64,000 nt of DNA from PALSA-607 sp036510735 (GTDB taxonomy: Bacteria; Actinomycetota; Actinomycetes; Acidothermales; Acidothermaceae), in assembly GCA_036510735.1 (NCBI GenBank), contig DATCDK010000064.1, positions 9,815 to 73,814 on the forward strand, in the 5' to 3' direction. The notes beneath the pieces were generated by a model. That model saw only the letters and a list, made by a program, of their open reading frames with translations. It had not been told where the DNA came from and searched no databases. Positions 53,472 through 61,694 of this stretch are shown in pieces. Position numbers and translations under genes: made by a program. Each line of letters begins with the position of its first letter. Position 1 is the first letter of the stretch.

Positions 53472-54551
53472 TCAGGAAGCAGGCTTCGCGAGGTCGGCAA
53501 TTGACGTGAGGTTGTACTTCGCGGCCGTCGCCTTGGTGACGACGATCGCGTCACTGTCCTGCGCAGCCGACTGGGGGAGCACGATCAGACTTGACGGCAG
53601 CGCGGTCTGGAGGGCCGAAAAGACGTCGGTCGGGCTGACCGCCGTCGCCGTCTTGTCGACGAACTGGAGCAACCCACCGTTGTATTCCGGAAGTACGTCG
53701 ATCGAGCCGTCCTCGAGACCGGGCAGGTACTTCTCCCGGCTCCCGATGTTGAGCTTGGTCGAGATCGTCGCGCCTTGGTCCTTCAGTGCCTCGGCGTAGA
53801 TCTCGGCGAGCAGCACATTCTCGGGGAAGTTCGCCGAACCGACGACGAGCTTCGAGCCGCTCGCGGCGGTGCCCTTCGTGTCGAGACCCTGGCTGGTGAG
53901 CCAGGACTTCGCTACCGCGTCAGGGTCTTGCTTGTTGGTGATGACCTGCACGAGTAGCGCCGTGACGCCAGAGGTCGTGAGCTTCGCCGAAATCGCGTTG
54001 AGCGTGCTCTTCACGCCGTCGGTCGCCTTCGCCTTGTTGACGAGCGGGAGGATGTTTTGTGCTGCGAAGTTGCTCTTCGGGTCGGCCAGCACGACGAAGT
54101 TGTTCGCCGCGATGCTGGGGTCGGTACTGAAGATGTCCGCTGCATCGACCTGGCCGTTCTTCAGCGCGGCGATGGTCACCGGGCCGGCTTCGTCGAGTGG
54201 CTTGAAGCTCTTGAACGTAACGCCGTAGTTCTTCGCGAGGCCGGCAATGCCGTCAACGCGGGTCTGGAACTCCGGCGGCGCACCCAAAATGAGCTGGCTC
54301 GCGATGGTCGGCCCGCTGGCTGCGCTGCTTGGTGCTGGTGCGGCCGACGACGCGGCCGCCGACGACGCTGCGGGCACTGATGCGGCGGCCGACGATGGTG
54401 CCGGTGCCGCGGACGATGCCGCAGCCGACGCGGCAGCGGGCGGGGCACTGCTCGGCGTGGTTGACGCCGTCTTCTTGGAACTGCTGCAACCCACGAGCCC
54501 GAGGGCAAGCGTGATGCCGGTCGCTCCGATGAGTAGGACCTTGCGATTCAT
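53472..54551 (-). CDS. Circularly permuted glycine-betaine-type binding lipoprotein
   Basis: 359 residues. Lipobox GLVGC (Cys22) and an Ala/Ser/Pro linker (23-83) precede an OpuAC/ProX-type binding domain whose halves are swapped relative to the OpuCC/ProX order. Residues 85-223 (LILGAPPEFQTRVDG... to SWLTSQGL) are the usual C-terminal half, and 234-359 (LVVGSANFPENVLLAE... to SIADLAKPAS) are the usual N-terminal half. The normal junction, ADLAK followed by LxLGxPPE, is exactly where the protein now ends and begins. Both halves look intact, so ligand binding is likely retained; PEYNGGL and ADIFSTDPSI carry the binding loops. It is the last gene of the IclR-ABC operon. The ligand is probably a quaternary amine such as glycine betaine or choline. 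Confidence 0.9.
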   Translation of the reverse strand: MNRKVLLIGATGITLALGLVGCSSSKKTASTTPSSAPPAAASAAASSAAPAPSSAAASVPAASSAAASSAAPAPSSAASGPTIASQLILGAPPEFQTRVDGIAGLAKNYGVTFKSFKPLDEAGPVTIAALKNGQVDAADIFSTDPSIAANNFVVLADPKSNFAAQNILPLVNKAKATDGVKSTLNAISAKLTTSGVTALLVQVITNKQDPDAVAKSWLTSQGLDTKGTAASGSKLVVGSANFPENVLLAEIYAEALKDQGATISTKLNIGSREKYLPGLEDGSIDVLPEYNGGLLQFVDKTATAVSPTDVFSALQTALPSSLIVLPQSAAQDSDAIVVTKATAAKYNLTSIADLAKPAS

Positions 54552-54608
54552 GGGGAATCTCCTTGTTGGCGTGCCGAATCTGTCAACAGTTCGTTCGCGA
54601 CCTGCTCG

Positions 54609-55373
54609 TTAGACTGCTGCGACCTCCGCCTGGACGATGTCGGCCGCGGCTGGTCCGCGCGCCGTCATGGCTTTCTTCGAGAAGCGGCCTGACACACCGC
54701 GGGAAACAACGTGTCGCTGGATGAACGCGAGCACCGAATCGGTGAGAAGTGCCAGCAGCGCAACGAGCACGCCGCCACCGATCATCTGGGGAAAGTCTTG
54801 CTGGGCGAGTCCGTCGTAGATGAACCTGCCGAGGCCGCCGAGAGGGAGGTAGGACGCGATGGTTGCGGTGGCGATGACCTGTAGCGACGCACTGCGCAAC
54901 CCGGAGAAGATGAGCGGCAGGCTGTTCGGGAGTTCGACCTGTAAGAGCACCTGCGAGCCGGTCATGCCCATCGCGGATGCTGCGTCGCGCACCACGCCAT
55001 CGACGTTCTGCACGCCCGCATACGTGTTCGACAGGATTGGCGGAATCGCGATCAGCACGAGCACGATCTCGGTCGGGATCAGGTAGCCAAAATCGGTACG
55101 GCCGTGGAAGTCCGGGGCGATCATCACCGTCAACAGAATCAGGACGCCGACGGTCGGCAACGCGCGCAGGGTGTTAGCGGCACTGACGAGGAACGGCAGC
55201 CGGCCCGTGTGGCCCATGAAAAGCCCGAGTGGCAGTGCGATGGCGAGCGCGATCAGCACGGCGACGAACGAATACGTGACGTGCGCCTGTATCTGCGTGC
55301 CGATGGCGGTCACGCCACTGCCGCCACGCCAGTGCGCGGCGGTAGTCAGCCAGCCGAAAACGTTGCCGATCAT
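54609..55373 (-). CDS. ABC permease of betaine/choline type (second permease)
   Basis: 254 residues from ATG 55373, overlapping the first permease stop as ATGA; the frame stays open upstream but is not coding there. It has about six hydrophobic segments with the permease loop AASAMGMTGSQVLLQVELPNSLPLIFSGLRSASLQVIATAT, the EAA-type motif of ProW/OpuCB proteins. It forms the translocation pore with the preceding permease. The C-terminal tail of about 40 residues (RFSKKAMTARGPAAADIV) is hydrophilic. Confidence 0.92.
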   Translation of the reverse strand: MIGNVFGWLTTAAHWRGGSGVTAIGTQIQAHVTYSFVAVLIALAIALPLGLFMGHTGRLPFLVSAANTLRALPTVGVLILLTVMIAPDFHGRTDFGYLIPTEIVLVLIAIPPILSNTYAGVQNVDGVVRDAASAMGMTGSQVLLQVELPNSLPLIFSGLRSASLQVIATATIASYLPLGGLGRFIYDGLAQQDFPQMIGGGVLVALLALLTDSVLAFIQRHVVSRGVSGRFSKKAMTARGPAAADIVQAEVAAV

Positions 55374-56077
55374 CGGCCCTGCACCGCCCGGCGCCACGGC
55401 GTCAGCAGTCGGTTGGCGGTCACGATCACGCCGTCGAACGCAAGTGCCAGCGCGACGCACAACACGATGCCGAGCACGATCGGCGGGTAGTACGCAGTTG
55501 GTGTTGACAACTGAAAACCGGTGGTGAACAGCTGCCCGAGGTTGGCCAGCCCGATCGTTCCTGCGACCGCGACGATGCTGACATTCGACACCGTCGCGAC
55601 CCGAAGCCCTGCAGCAATAACCGGGACGGCGATGGGTAGCTCAACCTTGACCAGTCGCTGGACTGGCCCGAACCCCATTGCCGTCGCTGCCTGCAGCACA
55701 TCTTCGGGCACGGATCCGAGACCGTCGGCCACCACGCGCACGAGCAGCGCGACGGAGTAGATCGTCAAAGCGATCGGTACCTGAATCGGGTTAAGAGCCT
55801 TGAGACCGAGTAGCGGCGGGATGATCACGAACAGCGCGATCGACGGGATCGTGTAGAGCAGGCCCATGAGTGACAGCATCGGCGGGTAAATCCACTTGTA
55901 GCGGCTGGCCAGCCAGCCAAGTGGCAGCGCGATGGCGAGACCGATGACGACGGGCAGCGCCGAGAGCCATACGTGATCCCAGAGCCAGCTGAGGTCTTGG
56001 TGCAAGTGCGCGTTGAAGTAAGCCCAGAAATGCCAAGGGGACGACGAGGCGGCACCCGACGTCGAAGCTGGGGTCAT
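55370..56077 (-). CDS. ABC permease of betaine/choline type (first permease)
   Basis: 235-residue permease. Core: VVIGLAIALPLGWLASRYKWIYPPMLSLMGLLYTIPSIALFVIIPPLLGL, then the EAA-type loop QAATAMGFGPVQRLVKVELPIAVPVIAAGLRVATVSNVSIVAVAGTIG, typical of OpuCB/OpuBB proteins. Start and stop overlap its neighbours by 4 bp, so ATPase, both permeases and regulator are translationally chained. Confidence 0.92.
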   Translation of the reverse strand: MTPASTSGAASSSPWHFWAYFNAHLHQDLSWLWDHVWLSALPVVIGLAIALPLGWLASRYKWIYPPMLSLMGLLYTIPSIALFVIIPPLLGLKALNPIQVPIALTIYSVALLVRVVADGLGSVPEDVLQAATAMGFGPVQRLVKVELPIAVPVIAAGLRVATVSNVSIVAVAGTIGLANLGQLFTTGFQLSTPTAYYPPIVLGIVLCVALALAFDGVIVTANRLLTPWRRAVQGR

Positions 56078-57237
56078 CGGGGAGTCGCCCCCGCGCCTTG
56101 CACGGGAACTGCCTGCACGGGAACGGTCTGCTGATGCACAACCTGCTGTTGTTCGAGCAGCCGGACCACGTTCGCGGCCGTGATCGTGCCGGCGAAGCGA
56201 CGCGCTTCGTCGACGATCACTCCGCGTCCGGTCGGCGATGACAACGCCGCGTCGAGCACCGCACGGAAGGTGCCGTTAACCGCCGCGACGGTGCCACCGC
56301 GGTGCAGCAACGGCGGCGTGATCTGCAGCGAGGCGCGGGTGGCGTCGTCGCCAACGGCGAGCCAGCCCTGCGGCCAGCCGTTCTCGTCGACGACGAGCAC
56401 CCAGCCATCGCGTGCGACGGCAGCGGCAGCACTGACGTCGGAGCCCATCAGCACGGTGGTTTCGGGATCGAGTTGCAGGCCGGGGACGGGCTCGAACCCA
56501 AGCGCTCGGTATCCGCGGTCGCGACCGACGAAGCCCGCCACGAAATCGTCGACCGGGTTGGACAGCAGGTCGGCCGGCGTCGCGAGTTGTGCGAGTTTGC
56601 CGCCGACCCGCATCACAGCGACCTGGTCGCCGAGCTTGATCGCCTCGTCGATGTCGTGCGTAACGAAGACGATCGTCTTGCTGAGCTCGCTCTGCAGTCG
56701 AAGAAACTCGTTTTGCAGCTGTTCGCGCACGACGGGATCGACCGCGCTGAACGGCTCGTCCATCAACATCACCGGCGGGTCGGCGGCCAGCGCGCGGGCG
56801 ACGCCGACTCGCTGCTGCTGGCCACCGGACAGCTGCGCGGGATACCGCTTCGCGAAACTCGCGGGCAGGCCGACCCGCTCGAGCAGTTCGAGCGCTTTCG
56901 CGCGCGCCTCTCGCTTGTTCTGCCCGAGCAGCAGCGGAACCGTGGCGACGTTGTCAACGATCGTGCGGTGCGGGAACAGACCGGCGTGCTGGATGACGTA
57001 ACCGATGCCGCGCCGCAGCTCGGTTGGGGACGTGGTCGAGTGGTCGCGGTCGTCGATCCAGATGCGGCCGCTCGTCGGCTCGATCATCCGGTTGATCATT
57101 CGCAGGCTGGTCGTCTTGCCGCACCCCGACGGCCCGACGAGCACAGTGATCTTGCCGGACGGCGCGGTGAGGCTGAGGTCGTCGACCGCCACAGTGCCGT
57201 CGGGATACGTCTTCGTCACCGAATCGAAGCGGATCAT
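56074..57237 (-). CDS. Betaine/choline-type ABC ATPase with CBS region (OpuCA/ProV-like)
   Basis: 387 residues. ATPase domain (1-240): Walker A GPSGCGKTT, IGYVIQHAGLFPHRTIVDNV, signature LSGGQQQRVGVARALA, Walker B VMLMDEPFSAVDP, VTHDIDEAIKLGD. The C-terminal part (about 270-370) resembles paired CBS domains (WVLVVDENGWPQGWLAVGD and GRGVIVDEARRFAGTITAANVVRLL), which in OpuA-type transporters sense ionic strength. An osmoprotectant role is therefore plausible. It overlaps the IclR gene upstream and the permease downstream. Confidence 0.94.
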   Translation of the reverse strand: MIRFDSVTKTYPDGTVAVDDLSLTAPSGKITVLVGPSGCGKTTSLRMINRMIEPTSGRIWIDDRDHSTTSPTELRRGIGYVIQHAGLFPHRTIVDNVATVPLLLGQNKREARAKALELLERVGLPASFAKRYPAQLSGGQQQRVGVARALAADPPVMLMDEPFSAVDPVVREQLQNEFLRLQSELSKTIVFVTHDIDEAIKLGDQVAVMRVGGKLAQLATPADLLSNPVDDFVAGFVGRDRGYRALGFEPVPGLQLDPETTVLMGSDVSAAAAVARDGWVLVVDENGWPQGWLAVGDDATRASLQITPPLLHRGGTVAAVNGTFRAVLDAALSSPTGRGVIVDEARRFAGTITAANVVRLLEQQQVVHQQTVPVQAVPVQGAGATPR

Positions 57238-57929
57238 CGCGACGCCACCCTCTCCGTTTCGGCCGCCGTTCGCGGCGGCGCGTCGAGTTGGGTCGCCAGC
57301 GCGTCGGCTTCGGCACTGACGATCTGGCCGTAGGCGTGCATGGTGTCGTCGTCGATCCGGTACGTCGGGCCGAGCAGGCTCAATGCACCGGCGACGCCGC
57401 CAGGCCGACGGATCGGCGCGACGATCGCGGTCACGTCGGGCTCGACGGGATCGCGTTGGGCGACATACCCGTGCGGGCCAACGTCACCACGCAGCGCGTC
57501 GCCCACCGCGAGATCTGCGGAAGGGACGGCTTTGCCCACCCAGCTCGTGTGACGCACGGCGTGGGTGCCCTCGACCATCGCGATGTAGATGGCGGTATCG
57601 GCGGGACCGGCGATGCTGAGGTAGGCCGACTCGCCGGTGGCCGCCACGATGCGCTTCAGGGCCGGCTCGGCCATTGCCACCAGAGCCTGGCGCCCGAGAG
57701 CGCTGGCGCCGAGCTGCACCAGGCGGGGACCGGCCCGAAACGACCCGTCGGCGCCCCGAGCGACAAAGCCGGAGCCCTCGAGGGTGCGGAGCAGCCGGAG
57801 CGCGGTGCTGGCCGGCAGCCCGGCCCGTCGGGCGCAGTCGGACAACATGATCGGATCCTCGTCACACACGACTGCGAGGAGGCCCAGCGCACGATCAACC
57901 GTGCGAGTGGACGACATTGCCGCAGCCAC
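57234..57929 (-). CDS. IclR family transcriptional regulator
   Basis: 231 residues: winged helix (about 8-68, RTVDRALGLLAVVCDEDPIMLSDCARRAGLPASTALRLLRTLE) and the IclR effector domain (about 85-220, with SAYLSIAGPADTAIYIAMVEGTHAVRH and AIVAPIRRPGGVAGALSLLGPTYR). It is the first gene of the operon, coupled to the ATPase by a 4-bp overlap, so it probably controls its own transporter. The effector is likely the transported ligand or its breakdown product. Confidence 0.93.
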   Translation of the reverse strand: MAAAMSSTRTVDRALGLLAVVCDEDPIMLSDCARRAGLPASTALRLLRTLEGSGFVARGADGSFRAGPRLVQLGASALGRQALVAMAEPALKRIVAATGESAYLSIAGPADTAIYIAMVEGTHAVRHTSWVGKAVPSADLAVGDALRGDVGPHGYVAQRDPVEPDVTAIVAPIRRPGGVAGALSLLGPTYRIDDDTMHAYGQIVSAEADALATQLDAPPRTAAETERVASR

Positions 57930-57962
57930 GCTGGCCCCCTTTTCCTATCGGCGAAGTATGTA

Positions 57963-57984
57963 TTGCGTATTTCACTTACCGCAA
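57963..57984. promoter_or_regulatory. Candidate IclR operator
   Basis: Inverted repeat TTGCG (57963-57967) and CGCAA (57980-57984) with a 12-bp AT-rich spacer, in the low-GC stretch 35-55 bp upstream of the IclR start. Position and symmetry suit an autoregulatory site; the arms are short, so confidence is limited. Confidence 0.4.
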
Positions 57985-58177
57985 ATGGACTGCCAGACAA
58001 TGGCAGCCTTACACAGGGGTGTGACAGTTTTCCAGCCGGATTCCTTACGGTTTGGAATCGTTGCGAGAGGGTGACCTCGCGAGCACTTTCGGTCGCGGCA
58101 ACGATCATCCGCGACCCAAGATCATCCGCGAGCCGAGGTGACCCCGCAGGCCCGTGCGCTGCTGGCACAATGTCGCC

Positions 58178-58711
58178 GTGCCGCTGCCCACGTTTCGTGC
58201 CGCCACCTCCGACGACGTGGCGCTGGTGGTTGATCTTGTGGAGTCCGCTTACCGGGGTGAGAGCAGCACCGCAGGGTGGACGACGGAGGCCGAGCTGCTC
58301 GGCGGGCAGCGCACCGATGCGGAGGCGATCGCGGCGGTGGTCTCTTCGGGCGACAGCCGCTTGCTGCTGGCAAGCGACGAGCGCGGCGCGGTGATCGCGT
58401 GCTGCGCTATCGAGCGACGCCGCGCGGGCCGCTCCTACTTCGGCACATTCGCCGTCCGACCTGGATTGCAAGGTGGTGGGGTCGGCAAGCAGGTCCTGGC
58501 CGAGGCTGAGCGGGTGGCGCGTGACGAGTGGGCGTGCGACATGATCGAGATGACGGTGATCGGTCAGCGCGAGGATCTCATCGCCTGGTACGGCAGGCGT
58601 GGCTACGCAGCCACCGGTGAGATGCGTCCTTTCCCTTACGGGGACGAGAGATTCGGGCTACCAAAACGCGAAGATCTCTACTTCGTCGTCCTCGCGAAGT
58701 CGCTCGTTTGA
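58178..58711 (+). CDS. GNAT family N-acetyltransferase
   Basis: About 177 residues from GTG 58178 (MPLPTFRAATSDD); the frame also has GTG 58154. GNAT fold: start FRAATSDDVALVVDLVESAYRG, acetyl-CoA pyrophosphate loop VRPGLQGGGVGKQVLAEAE, and DLIAWYGRRGYAATGEMRPFPY at the end. It acetylates an unknown amine. A region without genes (57930-58177) separates it from the IclR operon. A second GNAT gene follows 50 bp downstream. Confidence 0.9.
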   Translation: MPLPTFRAATSDDVALVVDLVESAYRGESSTAGWTTEAELLGGQRTDAEAIAAVVSSGDSRLLLASDERGAVIACCAIERRRAGRSYFGTFAVRPGLQGGGVGKQVLAEAERVARDEWACDMIEMTVIGQREDLIAWYGRRGYAATGEMRPFPYGDERFGLPKREDLYFVVLAKSLV

Positions 58712-58761
58712 CGGCGTTGCGCCGCGCGGGTAGCCGTCCCGCTTGAGACAGTGTCGTCACG

Positions 58762-59280
58762 ATGGACATTCGCCGTGCACTTGCCGACGACGCACTGGGC
58801 GTCGCGACTGTTCACGTGCGCTCGTGGCAGGCGGCGTACCGAGGATTGTTGCCCGACATGTATCTAGATCAACTCGACGTCGAGAGACGGCGTGCTGGTT
58901 GGGAACTCACCATCGCGGAGACCGACTGGCCGCGCACCGGCACCCTGGTGGCAACCGAGGCGAACGGGACCGTAGTCGGCTTCGTACACATAGGGCCGGC
59001 CCGTGACGGTGACGGCGACCCGATCGTGATCGGCGAACTCGCCGCGATCTACCTGTTGCCCGAGGCGTGGGGGAGCGGCGTCGGCCGGCGATTGATGGCG
59101 GCCGCGGTGAACGTGCTGCGCGATGCCGGCTTCGCCGAGGCGATCTTGTGGGTATTCGAGGGAAACGAGCGGGCGCAACGTTTCTACGAGATCGGCGGCT
59201 GGCAGCTCGATGGCGTGACCAAGGACGTGGTCATTGCCGACATGCCTTTACCCGAAGTCCGTTACCGATTGGTCCTCTAG
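58762..59280 (+). CDS. GNAT family N-acetyltransferase
   Basis: 172-residue acetyltransferase of the RimI/ArgA-like GNAT fold. MDIRRALADDALGVATVHVRSWQAAYRGLLPDMYLD is a common actinobacterial start, IYLLPEAWGSGVGRRLMAAAV is the acetyl-CoA loop, and LWVFEGNERAQRFYEIGGW the C-terminal strand-helix. It is unrelated in sequence to the preceding GNAT, so this is not a recent duplication. Its stop codon lies within the first copy of an 18-bp tandem repeat. Confidence 0.92.
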   Translation: MDIRRALADDALGVATVHVRSWQAAYRGLLPDMYLDQLDVERRRAGWELTIAETDWPRTGTLVATEANGTVVGFVHIGPARDGDGDPIVIGELAAIYLLPEAWGSGVGRRLMAAAVNVLRDAGFAEAILWVFEGNERAQRFYEIGGWQLDGVTKDVVIADMPLPEVRYRLVL

Positions 59281-59302
59281 CGATGATTGGTCCTCTAGCG
59301 AT
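59267..59302. repeat. 18-bp tandem duplication at a GNAT stop
   Basis: GATTGGTCCTCTAGCGAT occurs twice in tandem (59267-59284, 59285-59302). The first copy contains the GNAT stop TAG. Together with flanking bases the duplication creates two ATG candidates (59283 and 59301) for the deaminase gene. Confidence 0.88.
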
Positions 59303-59912
59303 GCACGAGTGGCAGCAAGCTCACGTGAGTGTGCGGCGAAGTCTTGAACTCGCCCACGCAGCTTTGCGCGCAGGTGGGTTGCCCGTCGGCGCCGTGATCC
59401 TCGATGCGTCTGGGGACGTCATCGCGCAGGGACGCAATCATGCGTACGACCCGCCGGCTGGTGACGATCCCTTGCAGGGCACGCCAATTGCCCACGCTGA
59501 GATGAACGCGTTGGCTCGCATCGCAACGAAGACCGACTTGTCGGTGTGCACGCTGTGGAGCACGCACCGTCCTTGCATCATGTGTGCAGCTGCGGCCGCC
59601 TTCACCGGAGTCGGCGACGTCCGCTTCCTCGCCCCTGATCCCTCTGACGAGGACAGCACCGACCCGGTAGGCGTCGATGGCCGTTGGATGGTGCTCGCGA
59701 ACGTCATGTTCCTCGAAGGCGTCAGCCGTTACTCCGGAGCGAGCGCACCCATGATCTGTCGGGCTCGCGTGCGGGAGCCGGAAACGGCTGAGTTGCTTGG
59801 CAGCGTCGGTCCGGCCTTGTTCGCTTCGCCCGGGCTTGAGCTGGCCTTGGAGGAGGTCTGGCCCATGATCGAGGCCGCGGCGCAGGCGCGTGCCGACCGC
59901 CGCCGAGGGTAG
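59301..59912 (+). CDS. Nucleoside/nucleobase deaminase (CMP/dCMP deaminase fold)
   Basis: 203 residues from ATG 59301 (MHEWQQAHVS); ATG 59283 in the other repeat copy adds 6 residues. The zinc site is complete: His65 and catalytic Glu67 in AHAEMNAL, and Cys92 and Cys95 in RPCIMC. This is the guanine/cytosine deaminase or TadA-like class. A C-terminal extension of about 80 residues (from RYSGASAPMICRARV) exceeds the core fold. The substrate cannot be assigned; TadA is less likely, since its signature surroundings differ. Confidence 0.85.
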   Translation: MHEWQQAHVSVRRSLELAHAALRAGGLPVGAVILDASGDVIAQGRNHAYDPPAGDDPLQGTPIAHAEMNALARIATKTDLSVCTLWSTHRPCIMCAAAAAFTGVGDVRFLAPDPSDEDSTDPVGVDGRWMVLANVMFLEGVSRYSGASAPMICRARVREPETAELLGSVGPALFASPGLELALEEVWPMIEAAAQARADRRRG

Positions 59913-59963
59913 CCGCAGTCACGGCGCGAGCCCGCGCGAACGTGGTGTCGCATACTAGGTCGG

Positions 59964-61646
59964 ATGACTTGCCCACGCGCTACTGCCCCTCTGGCGGTAG
60001 TCGGGCTCCTCGCGCTCCTCGTCAGCGCGTGCACGACCTCGCATGGGTCGAAGGCGGATCAGTCGCCGGCGGCATCGAGCGCGGTTCCGGGAGGTGTGAG
60101 CAGCCCGCACGGGTTCAGCCTTCCGCCGTCCAGCCCTACGTCCTCGCCGCCCGCATCCAGTCCGGTGTCCTCGCCTCCCGTGTCGTCGCCGCCCGTGTCG
60201 TCGCCGCCCGTGTCGAGCCCGCCGGCCGCCGTCGCCTCTGGTGTCCACGGCACGGTCGTTGTGGGAGGTGCGACGCCTGCGCGAATGTCGATATCGGTCA
60301 GCCAGGCGCTCTTCACGTCCGCGCCGACCGTCGTCGTCGCGTCGCCCACCGAAGCGGCGGACGTCGCCAGCGGCGCCGCAGAGGCGCAGCAACTCGACGT
60401 CCCGCTGCTGCTTCTTGATCACGACGGTGCAGCGCCCGCAGACGCCACGCCGACACCCGCATTGTTCGCCGCGGAGCTCTCTCGACTCGGGACCAGCACG
60501 GTCGTCGCGATCGGCGGTAGCGCCGCCGATGTCAGCGCAGCCGCGCCGTCTGTCAGCGTGGTTGCAACGGCGACGCAGACGCCGGCGGCGACATCGAGTG
60601 ATGGTGACGACCTCACGGTTTTGGTGCCGAAGGGTGTCAACGCAGCATCGGACGCGGTCGCGACGATGGCGTCGGCGAGTGCGCAGGTCGCACGGGCGAC
60701 TGTCGTGCCGGTGCAAGGCGCCGACCCGCGTCGCGATCCGACCGCGATCGCTGCGTTGGCTGCACATCCACCGCACAATGTGCTCGCTGTCGGCACCCAA
60801 TTCGGCACGCCTGCGACCGTCGCCGCTCGGGTCGCGGTTGCAAGTACCGGCAAGCAGCTGCCGGGTGGCGGTCAGGTCTTCTTTCCTGGACGCCGATTGG
60901 TGGCCCTATATGGACATCCAGGCGGCGCCGCGCTCGGTGTCCTTGGTGCTCAAGACCTGCCATCGAGCATCGCCCGCGTCAAGCAGCTTGCAACTGTCTA
61001 CGCACCGATGAGCACCGTGCCCGTCGTCCCGACCTTCGAAATCATTGCGACCGTTGCTCAAGCGGCCGCAGGTAGTGACGGCAACTACTCGGGGGAGTCG
61101 AGCGTTGCGTCGCTGCTTCCGTGGGTGCAGGCGGCGACCGCGGCAGGGTTGTATGTCGTGCTCGACCTGCAACCGGGCACCGCCAACGTGCTATCGCAAG
61201 CAAAGCTGTACACGTCGTTGCTTGCCATGCCCGACGTCGGGCTCGCGATCGACCCGGAGTGGGCACTGGCGTCAGGTGAGCACCCGCTCGGGCAGATCGG
61301 CAGCCTCACGAGCGCGCAGATCAACGCGGTTGGCGCGTGGCTCGAGCAGCTAGCGGCGTCGAAGCACCTGCCGCAAAAGCTGCTGGTGCTGCACCAGTTC
61401 AGGCTCTCGATGATCGGTGACGAGGCCGCGTTGAAGACCAACTACAACGACCTCGCAGTGTTGATTCATATGGACGGTGAGGGCAGCACTCCGAGCAAGA
61501 TCGCGACCTGGAATGCCGTCACGCACGCAGCGCCGAAGGGCGTGCCGTTTGGGTGGAAGAATTTCTACAAGGAAGACCACCCGACCATGACGCCGGAGCA
61601 GACCATGGCGCAAAAGCCGACCCCTGTCATGATTTCCTATCAGTAG
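59964..61646 (+). CDS. Large secreted lipoprotein, cell-wall-binding-like plus TIM-barrel-like
   Basis: 560 residues. Lipobox VSAC (about Cys23), then a Ser/Pro linker with a 15-bp/5-residue repeat (VSSPP, four units at 60165-60224). Residues about 95-270 resemble cell wall-binding repeat 2 modules (VVVASPTEAADVASGAAEAQQLDVPLLL, LSRLGTSTVVAIGGSAADVSAA). Residues about 340-560 look like a TIM-barrel fragment (APMSTVPVVPTFEII, LYVVLDLQPGTANVL, DVGLAIDPEWAL, LPQKLLVLHQF, KGVPFGWKNFY). The function is unknown; location and modules suggest a cell-envelope role. Confidence 0.78.
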   Translation: MTCPRATAPLAVVGLLALLVSACTTSHGSKADQSPAASSAVPGGVSSPHGFSLPPSSPTSSPPASSPVSSPPVSSPPVSSPPVSSPPAAVASGVHGTVVVGGATPARMSISVSQALFTSAPTVVVASPTEAADVASGAAEAQQLDVPLLLLDHDGAAPADATPTPALFAAELSRLGTSTVVAIGGSAADVSAAAPSVSVVATATQTPAATSSDGDDLTVLVPKGVNAASDAVATMASASAQVARATVVPVQGADPRRDPTAIAALAAHPPHNVLAVGTQFGTPATVAARVAVASTGKQLPGGGQVFFPGRRLVALYGHPGGAALGVLGAQDLPSSIARVKQLATVYAPMSTVPVVPTFEIIATVAQAAAGSDGNYSGESSVASLLPWVQAATAAGLYVVLDLQPGTANVLSQAKLYTSLLAMPDVGLAIDPEWALASGEHPLGQIGSLTSAQINAVGAWLEQLAASKHLPQKLLVLHQFRLSMIGDEAALKTNYNDLAVLIHMDGEGSTPSKIATWNAVTHAAPKGVPFGWKNFYKEDHPTMTPEQTMAQKPTPVMISYQ

Positions 61647-61694
61647 GCTTACCCGGCGACTCAATAGCCTTCCCCGACGAAACGGCGACACTGC

